DNA from: Bacteroidales bacterium
GTDB taxonomy: Bacteria > Bacteroidota > Bacteroidia > Bacteroidales > NBLH01
Direction: 5' to 3'
Assembly: GCA_029210905.1 (NCBI GenBank)
Contig: JARGGF010000044.1
Location: 1 to 12,675, forward strand
Length of the DNA: 12,675 bases
Below the pieces are notes generated by a model. It was not told where the DNA came from. It was given only the letters and a program-made list of their open reading frames with translations, and searched no databases. Within the stretch, counting starts at the first letter, position 1. Every line of letters begins with the position of its first letter. The position numbers and the translations under genes were made by a program. Positions 7,442 through 12,675 of the stretch are shown one piece after another.

Positions 7442-7455
7442 TGTTTACGCAAACA
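7442..7455. promoter_or_regulatory. Near-palindrome TGTTTACGCAAACA, possible operator
   Basis: The arms TGTTT and AAACA are perfect inverted repeats flanking a central ACGC, so the central CG dinucleotide also pairs. The shape TGnnnnCGnnnnCA is like operators of some LacI-family regulators. It lies about 30 bases upstream of the minus-strand -7 element. It could equally be chance in AT-rich DNA. Confidence 0.25.
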
Positions 7456-7652
7456 CCAAACCATATTTGTCCCATATCTTATGATATATTTTATGATGGT
7501 AAAAAGTACTTTCTCTTTATCCTTTATTGATTGTCAATGAATAATATTATTGTAAAATATTATGCGTAAAATGTCACTGCTTTGGTCGGTAAACTTGGTG
7601 AAATATCAGTTTTTTTTAAGCTTTATTAAGTCTCCATTCTTAAATAATTTGT

Positions 7653-7660
7653 TATCTTTG
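7653..7660 (+). promoter_or_regulatory. Bacteroidota -7 promoter element TATCTTTG for the suf operon
   Basis: TATCTTTG is a perfect TAnnTTTG match, 79 bases before the sufB start codon, giving a leader of roughly 70-75 bases. No clear -33 element is seen. It is the closest full match to the operon and the best candidate for its main promoter. Confidence 0.55.
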
Positions 7661-7739
7661 TGCTTTATTTAGATTAAATATAAATAAGAGATTATTGATA
7701 GTCAGATAAATAGCTATTTTTAGTTTAAAAAACAAAAAT

Positions 7740-9191
7740 ATGAGTACTTTAGATGATAATAAAATATTAGAAGAATATAGTGAGAAGGAATATGAAGCTG
7801 GTTTTGTAACAGAAATTGAATCTGATGTATTTCCAATCGGATTGGATGAAGATGTAGTAAGAGCAATTTCTTTAAAGAAGAATGAACCAGAGTTTATGCT
7901 TGAATTTCGCTTGAATGCTTTTAGGAGATGGAAGACAATGATTGAACCCGAATGGGCTCACCTAAAATACCAAAAGCCTAAATTTCAGGATATAAGCTAT
8001 TATTCAGCTCCTAAAAATATGCCAAAATATAATAGTCTGGATGAAGTTGATCCGGAATTGTTGGCAACTTTTAAAAAATTAGGCGTACCGCTAGACGAAC
8101 AAAAGGTTTTAGCTGGAGTGGCAGTTGATGTTGTAATGGACAGTGTTTCTGTACATACCACTTTCAAAAAAAACCTGGAAGAAAAAGGCATTATCTTTTG
8201 CTCTATCAGTGAAGCCATTCAGGAGCATCCGGAATTAGTAAAAAAATACCTTGCATCTGTAGTTCCTGCAGGCGACAATTTTTATGCCGCATTAAATTCA
8301 GCTGTATTTACTGATGGTTCATTTGCATATATTCCGAAAGGAGTACGTTGCCCAATGGAACTTTCAACCTATTTCCGTATCAATCAGGCAAATACCGGTC
8401 AATTTGAGCGAACTTTAATTGTTGCAGATGAAGGAAGTTATGTAAGTTACCTTGAAGGATGCACAGCGCCAAGCAGGGATGAAAATCAATTGCATGCCGC
8501 AGTGGTTGAAATTGTTGCCATGAAAGATGCTGAGGTCAAATATTCTACTGTTCAAAACTGGTATCCGGGCGATAAAAAAGGTAAAGGTGGTGTGTACAAT
8601 TTTGTAACAAAACGCGGTATTTGTAAAGGAGATAATTCAAAAATCTCATGGACACAGGTAGAAACAGGTTCGGCAGTTACCTGGAAATATCCAAGTACCA
8701 TTCTAAAAGGTGATAATTCAGTAGGTGAGTTCTATTCTGTTGCTGTAACTAACAATTTTCAGCAAGCTGATACTGGTACAAAAATGATCCACATTGGAAG
8801 CAATACCAAAAGCACGATAATTTCTAAAGGTATTTCATTGGGCGAAAGTAACAACAGTTACCGTGGTCTTGTAAAAATAAATCCAAAAGCTAACAATGCA
8901 AGAAATTATTCTCAGTGCGATTCGCTTTTAATTGGCAGCAAATGTGGGGCACATACCTTTCCATATATTGAGTCGGAGAATCCCTCGGCTGTAGTTGAAC
9001 ACGAAGCCACTACATCAAAAGTCTCGGAAGATCAGATTTTTTATTGTAACCAGAGGGGACTCGACACCGAGGATGCTATCAGCCTTATTGTGAATGGATT
9101 TGCAAAAGAAGTCCTGAACCAATTGCCTATGGAATTTGCTGTAGAAGCACAAAAGTTACTTTCGTTGACGTTGGAAGGAAGTGTTGGATAA
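7740..9191 (+). CDS. sufB: Fe-S cluster assembly scaffold protein SufB
   Basis: SufB is the core scaffold subunit of the SufBC2D complex, where sulfur from SufS and iron are combined into Fe-S clusters in the cytoplasm. The 483-residue length fits the family. Cys393 in NYSQCDSLLIG corresponds to the essential E. coli Cys405, and Glu420-His421-Glu422 in VVEHEATT corresponds to the conserved Glu-His-Glu cluster. CGAHTFPYIE and the GVRCPMELSTYFRIN segment are also classic SufB sequence. The start at 7740 follows an A-rich leader without a Shine-Dalgarno sequence, normal for Bacteroidota. The gene heads the operon. The next gene, sufC, is separated by an unusually long 260-base gap. Identity is certain. 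Confidence 0.98.
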   Translation: MSTLDDNKILEEYSEKEYEAGFVTEIESDVFPIGLDEDVVRAISLKKNEPEFMLEFRLNAFRRWKTMIEPEWAHLKYQKPKFQDISYYSAPKNMPKYNSLDEVDPELLATFKKLGVPLDEQKVLAGVAVDVVMDSVSVHTTFKKNLEEKGIIFCSISEAIQEHPELVKKYLASVVPAGDNFYAALNSAVFTDGSFAYIPKGVRCPMELSTYFRINQANTGQFERTLIVADEGSYVSYLEGCTAPSRDENQLHAAVVEIVAMKDAEVKYSTVQNWYPGDKKGKGGVYNFVTKRGICKGDNSKISWTQVETGSAVTWKYPSTILKGDNSVGEFYSVAVTNNFQQADTGTKMIHIGSNTKSTIISKGISLGESNNSYRGLVKINPKANNARNYSQCDSLLIGSKCGAHTFPYIESENPSAVVEHEATTSKVSEDQIFYCNQRGLDTEDAISLIVNGFAKEVLNQLPMEFAVEAQKLLSLTLEGSVG

Positions 9192-9451
9192 AACAAGAAA
9201 TTGGAAATTAGAAATTAGTGTATTTATCCGATTAGGTATGGATATTTTCTATAAAATTAAAATTCAGATATTCTTTGTAAAAGAACGGAATCAAAATGAA
9301 ATCCATTGCAGGGATATACAATTAATAGAGAAAGGCTGTACGCTGGCGAAAATATTTAATATATGACGGATAGAATTTTCCGGTGTAAAAATAAAAGAGT
9401 AAAAAATTGAATAATAGTTTGAAAAGTTAACAGACTTTAAGCAAGAAAAAA
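9192..9451. other. 260-base gap between sufB and sufC, no convincing gene or promoter
   Basis: The gap is longer than the other suf intergenic gaps (84 and 103 bases). It begins with a 7-base tandem repeat. The rest is AT-rich and holds no TAnnTTTG match, no strong hairpin and no believable coding region. A 61-codon frame overlapping the sufB stop has repeat-derived, low-complexity sequence and is not supported. Continued transcription from the sufB promoter through to sufC is the simplest reading. Confidence 0.6.
9197..9217 (+). repeat. Tandem heptamer repeat (GAAATTR) x3
   Basis: GAAATTG, GAAATTA and GAAATTA run without interruption just after the sufB stop codon. The 14-base core TTGGAAATTAGAAA (9201-9214) recurs exactly, in reverse complement, at 10-23 near the left edge of the window in another intergenic region. 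As I recall, similar GAAATTA-type runs occur between genes in other Bacteroidota. Confidence 0.75.
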
Positions 9452-10216
9452 ATGGGAAAAACATTATTAAAAATAGAAAACCTTAATGCAACAATTGAAG
9501 GTAAATCAATTTTAAAAGGTATTAATTTAGAAATAAAAGAAGGTGAAGTTCATGCCATTATGGGTCCAAACGGTTCCGGGAAAAGCACCCTGGCTTCAGT
9601 ATTGGCAGGACGTGAAATATTTGAAGTAACAGATGGCCATGTTGAGTTTATGGGCAAAGATCTTTTGTCAATGGCTCCTGAAGAGCGTTCGCGCGAAGGT
9701 GTATTTTTGGCATTTCAGTATCCCATTGAAATTCCTGGTGTTTCCATTACCAATTTTATGAAAGCTGCTGTTAGTCAGCATCGTGAGCATAAAGGACTTG
9801 AGCCACTTTCTCCATCGGAGTTCCTTAAATTAATGAAGGAAAAAAAGGAGCTGGTTGAAATTGAAGCAAAACTTGCCAATAGGGCTGTAAATGAGGGTTT
9901 TTCAGGGGGTGAAAAAAAGAAAAATGAAGTTTTTCAAATGGCCATGCTCGAACCAAAATTAGCAATCCTCGACGAAACTGATTCAGGACTGGATATCGAC
10001 GCACTCAGAATAGTCGCAAATGGTGTTAACAAACTGAAAAACAGCGAGAATGCAACTTTGGTAATTACACACTACCAGCGCCTTTTAGATTACATTGTAC
10101 CTGATGTGGTGCACGTTTTATACGATGGAAAAATTGTTAAAACTGGTGGCAAAGAATTGGCACTTGAACTGGAAGAAAAAGGTTATGATTGGATTAAAAA
10201 AGAAGTGCAAGTATAG
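9452..10216 (+). CDS. sufC: Fe-S cluster assembly ATPase SufC
   Basis: SufC is the ABC-type ATPase of the SufBC2D complex; ATP binding drives the shape change that exposes the assembly site at the SufB-SufD interface. It is cytoplasmic and not a transporter. The 254-residue protein has Walker A GPNGSGKST (38-46), Q-loop Gln89 in AFQYP, the signature SGGEKK (151-156, the SufC form rather than LSGGQ), Walker B LAILDE (170-175), D-loop SGLD (178-181) and H-loop His207. The length fits the family. The start at 9452 has an A-rich leader (GCAAGAAAAAA) and gives MGKTLLKIENL, a standard SufC N-terminus. sufD follows after 84 bases. No missing residue is seen. Confidence 0.98.
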   Translation: MGKTLLKIENLNATIEGKSILKGINLEIKEGEVHAIMGPNGSGKSTLASVLAGREIFEVTDGHVEFMGKDLLSMAPEERSREGVFLAFQYPIEIPGVSITNFMKAAVSQHREHKGLEPLSPSEFLKLMKEKKELVEIEAKLANRAVNEGFSGGEKKKNEVFQMAMLEPKLAILDETDSGLDIDALRIVANGVNKLKNSENATLVITHYQRLLDYIVPDVVHVLYDGKIVKTGGKELALELEEKGYDWIKKEVQV

Positions 10217-10300
10217 TAAACCGATAATTGTTATAAGTTAAATGCTAAAATTAGCCGAAAACAAATAACAATTAACTCGAAACGAATAACTTAAAGAAAA

Positions 10301-11662
10301 ATGGCATTAAAGAATCAAATATCTAAGGAAGATTTTCTGGCAGTATTCCGTGACGAACCCATTAATACACTTCTTGGTACTAATGGAGACAATGGAAATG
10401 GTCTGAATTTTACCACCATAGACTTTCCTAATAAAACGGAAGAAGAATGGAGACATACAAGTATTAATAAAATATTACAGCATAGATTTGGCTTAGGCAA
10501 AACAGTAAGTTTAGACAAAAAAACAGTCGATTTGTTTACCATACCAGGTCTTGATGCTTATCGTCTGGTATTTATTAATGGCTATTACAACCCCGACCTA
10601 TCAGATGAAATTGAGAAGGCTGGAAAATTACTGGTAAAAAGTAGCGCAAAAGTAAAAAAAGAACATCCTGAAATTTTTAACAAATATTATAAAAGTACCG
10701 ACCTTGGTTCTGAAAACTTTTTTACCACATTGAATACGGCCTATGCAACAAATGGAAGTTTTATTTATCTTCCGGACAATGCAGTGCTTGATAAACCAGT
10801 GCACATCATCAATTTTTCCGACGGACAAGATAGTAAGACAATTTCGCAATACCGCAATGTATTTTATGCCGGTAAAAATAGTAAAGCTCAGATTGTCAAT
10901 AGCTTTCATTCTTTAACTGTGAACTACACCCTGACCAATGTGGCCACTGAAATTATTGTTGACGAAAATGCATTCCTAAACTTTAATATTTTTCAGGGTG
11001 AAGGCGATGATGCCTTTCAAATGAACCATACAAAGGTTTTTCAGCACAGGAACAGTAATTTTTCAAGTCATACCATTACTTTATGTGGAGCTATTGTAAG
11101 AAATGATATTCATATCAAACATCTGGATGAAGGTTGTGAGACCAACTTAAACGGTTTATATCTTCCGGATCGTGAGCAACATTTTGATAATCACATATTT
11201 GTGCATCATGCAAAACCCCACGGTACCAGCAATCAAATTTATAAAGGAATCATTGACAATAAGGCTTCTGCAGTTTTTCTGGGAAAAGTTTTGGTAGACA
11301 GGGATGCACAAAAAACTTTGGCTGCGCAATCGAACAGGAACGTACTCTTGACAAAATATGCCAAAGTCAACAGCAAACCACAACTGGAAATTTATGCTGA
11401 CGACGTAGCTTGTTCACATGGTTCGACAACAGGTCAAATTGATAAAGAAGCCCTTTTTTATTTACAATCAAGAGGTATTGACCGACGAAATGCAGAAACT
11501 TTATTACTCAGTGCCTTTTTATCGGATGTGATAGAAAACATCCAGGTTGAACCTTTAAAAATACTAGTAAAGCTGCTGATTAATAAAAGATTGAAAGGTG
11601 AAAAAGTTGAAGGACAGTGCTCTATGATTGAAGCATGTCATGGTTGTGATCCTATTGATTAA
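10301..11662 (+). CDS. sufD: Fe-S cluster assembly protein SufD
   Basis: SufD is the SufB paralogue that completes the SufBC2D scaffold and is involved in iron acquisition and cluster formation at the SufB interface. In this 453-residue protein, His373 in ACSHGSTTGQID corresponds to the essential E. coli His360. The N-terminal part contains the typical EEEWRHTSI segment, and the centre is the beta-helix of the SufB/SufD fold. The C-terminus is notable: a short tail GQCSMIEACHGCD carries Cys440, Cys446, His447 and Cys449, a cluster that could bind metal. The start at 10301 has the same type of A-rich leader (AAAGAAAA) as sufC. sufS follows after 103 bases. Identity is firm; the meaning of the tail is open. 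Confidence 0.97.
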   Translation: MALKNQISKEDFLAVFRDEPINTLLGTNGDNGNGLNFTTIDFPNKTEEEWRHTSINKILQHRFGLGKTVSLDKKTVDLFTIPGLDAYRLVFINGYYNPDLSDEIEKAGKLLVKSSAKVKKEHPEIFNKYYKSTDLGSENFFTTLNTAYATNGSFIYLPDNAVLDKPVHIINFSDGQDSKTISQYRNVFYAGKNSKAQIVNSFHSLTVNYTLTNVATEIIVDENAFLNFNIFQGEGDDAFQMNHTKVFQHRNSNFSSHTITLCGAIVRNDIHIKHLDEGCETNLNGLYLPDREQHFDNHIFVHHAKPHGTSNQIYKGIIDNKASAVFLGKVLVDRDAQKTLAAQSNRNVLLTKYAKVNSKPQLEIYADDVACSHGSTTGQIDKEALFYLQSRGIDRRNAETLLLSAFLSDVIENIQVEPLKILVKLLINKRLKGEKVEGQCSMIEACHGCDPID

Positions 11663-11745
11663 TGATGATAAACCTTGCCAAAGTTTTTAATGAATAATTG
11701 TAAATTTTAATTTTGAGAAATCTTTTTTATTTTCCACTAAGCAGG

Positions 11746-11753
11746 CAAAGGTA
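11746..11753 (-). promoter_or_regulatory. Orphan minus-strand TACCTTTG motif upstream of sufS
   Basis: Read on the minus strand, 11753-11746 is TACCTTTG, a perfect TAnnTTTG match and identical to the one before the helicase. It points away from sufS and into sufD, where no minus-strand gene exists. If active it would make an antisense RNA to the 3' part of sufD. No correctly spaced -33 box is seen; a chance match is quite possible. Confidence 0.2.
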
Positions 11754-11765
11754 AAAATAATTCAA

Positions 11766-12675
11766 ATGAGCATAGACATCGATAAAATAAGGGCTGATTT
11801 TCCAATATTAAATCAAAAAATATACAATAAAGAGTATGTTTATCTTGATAATGGAGCTACTACACAAAAGCCAAAGCAAGTAATTGATTCTGTCAGCAAT
11901 TTCTATCAAAGCATCAATAGTAACATTCATAGAGGAGTGCACTTGTTAAGCGAAAAATCAACTGAAGCCTATGAAGCCGTCAGAAAAAAAGTACAGAAAT
12001 TTATTAATGCTGAGCACGAGCACGAAATTATTTTCACCAAAGGAACTACAGATTCCATAAACCTGGTAGCTTTTTCTTTTGGAGAACGCTTTATAAATCA
12101 AGGAGATGAAGTAATTATTTCGGCTATGGAACACCATTCTAATATAGTTCCATGGCAGCTTTTATGCGAAAGAAAAAAAGCAGTACTTAAAATATTGCCA
12201 TTTGATCAAAATGGTGAACTTGAGCTGAATAAATTGCCTGAATTACTTACAGATAAAACTAAGATATTGGCAATCACCCATGTTTCTAACTCATTAGGAA
12301 CAATAAATCCAATAAAAGAAATTATAACTCAAGCACATAAGGCAAACGTTCCTGTGCTTATTGATGGTGCTCAAAGTATACAACATACTCCAATTGACGT
12401 TCAGGATTTGGATTGTGATTTTTTCGCATTTTCAGGCCATAAAATATATGCCGAAACAGGCATTGGAATTTTATATGGAAAAGAAAAATACCTTAAAGAA
12501 ATTCCGCCCTATCAGGGAGGTGGTGACATGGTTGATCGGGTAACACTTGAAAAAACAACTTATCTGGAACCTCCCTTTAAGTTCGAGGCAGGAACTACCA
12601 ATTATGTTGGCGCTGTGAGTCTGGGGGTTGCTATTGATTATCTTAACGAAATAGGAATTGAAAACATTCAGGAAT
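11766..12675 (+). CDS. sufS: Cysteine desulfurase SufS (partial, runs off the right edge)
   Basis: SufS is a PLP-dependent cysteine desulfurase that takes sulfur from L-cysteine, leaving alanine, and passes it as persulfide toward SufB, usually via a SufE/SufU partner. The ATG at 11766 opens an uninterrupted frame of 303 codons to the window end; the full family length is about 405. Seen here are LDNGATTQKP near the N-terminus, NIHRGVHLLSE, TKGTTDSINLV, His123 in EHHSNIVPWQ, which stacks on PLP in the family, the IDGAQ motif with its PLP-contacting Asp, and the PLP lysine Lys226 in FSGHKIY, the same number as in E. coli SufS. After it comes AETG where most relatives have GPTG. The catalytic Cys region lies beyond the window. 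Only the start side is complete. Confidence 0.95.
   Translation, partial: MSIDIDKIRADFPILNQKIYNKEYVYLDNGATTQKPKQVIDSVSNFYQSINSNIHRGVHLLSEKSTEAYEAVRKKVQKFINAEHEHEIIFTKGTTDSINLVAFSFGERFINQGDEVIISAMEHHSNIVPWQLLCERKKAVLKILPFDQNGELELNKLPELLTDKTKILAITHVSNSLGTINPIKEIITQAHKANVPVLIDGAQSIQHTPIDVQDLDCDFFAFSGHKIYAETGIGILYGKEKYLKEIPPYQGGGDMVDRVTLEKTTYLEPPFKFEAGTTNYVGAVSLGVAIDYLNEIGIENIQE

Larger units (their letters stand above)
7342..7739. other. 398-base divergent intergenic region between the barrel gene and sufB
   Basis: This stretch carries no convincing gene; it is strongly AT-rich with no ORF of note. It holds a minus-strand TAnnTTTG (7404-7411) for the barrel-lipoprotein-deaminase genes, a plus-strand TAnnTTTG (7653-7660) for the suf operon, and a second, distant plus-strand match TAAATTTG (7436-7443). 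It also contains a 14-base near-palindrome (7442-7455). No tRNA or riboswitch fold is evident. Regulation of suf by an iron or Fe-S sensor here is possible, but no recognisable binding site is seen. Confidence 0.7.

Noticed and set aside
7436..7443. Second plus-strand TAnnTTTG match (TAAATTTG) upstream of sufB
   Set aside because: It is about 300 bases from sufB in very AT-rich DNA, and a closer perfect match at 7653-7660 explains the operon better.
9181..9366. 61-codon plus-strand frame overlapping the sufB stop codon
   Set aside because: It begins with GTG inside sufB, and its early residues are simply the translated GAAATTR repeat. It has no recognisable domain and no ribosome binding signal.
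12361..12543. 60-codon plus-strand frame inside sufS
   Set aside because: It is out of frame with the clearly coding sufS frame and has no features of its own.

Overview
The window looks like a chromosomal segment of an AT-rich member of the Bacteroidota. The evidence is the base composition, several perfect copies of the Bacteroidota -7 promoter element TAnnTTTG, A-rich translation leaders mostly without a Shine-Dalgarno sequence, a lipoprotein signal ending in Cys-Lys-Lys, and a sufBCDS gene order. Genus cannot be decided from the sequence alone. Almost everything is core-genome content. I see no rRNA, tRNA, CRISPR array, transposase, phage gene or defence cassette.

Layout. (1) 1-2078: a DEAD-box RNA helicase with a DbpA-type RNA-binding domain, a TAnnTTTG promoter and a good intrinsic terminator, so probably a single-gene unit. 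(2) 2203-2499: a small three-helix membrane protein of unknown function. (3) 2554-7341, all on the minus strand. Read in the direction of transcription, this is an outer-membrane beta-barrel protein, a lipoprotein and a dCMP deaminase packed with 6- and 3-base gaps. They are followed by an S41 C-terminal processing protease with its own candidate promoter, and then a 177-residue protein built from two copies of an OB-like domain. (4) 7342-7739: a divergent intergenic region with a promoter element facing each way and a small palindrome. (5) 7740-12675: the SUF iron-sulfur cluster operon sufB-sufC-sufD-sufS. sufS runs off the right edge of the window.

How they work together. SufS removes sulfur from cysteine, and SufB, SufC and SufD form the ATP-driven scaffold on which Fe-S clusters are built. 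The key residues of SufB, SufC and SufD are present, as are the SufS residues that fall inside the window. The minus-strand cluster mixes envelope proteins with a nucleotide-metabolism enzyme and a periplasm-facing protease. The tight spacing suggests co-transcription, but the functional link between barrel, lipoprotein and deaminase is unexplained.

No clear new biological system was found. The items most worth a second look are the Cys-rich tail of SufD, the barrel-lipoprotein-deaminase operon, the duplicated OB-like protein, and the repeat-bearing 260-base gap between sufB and sufC.
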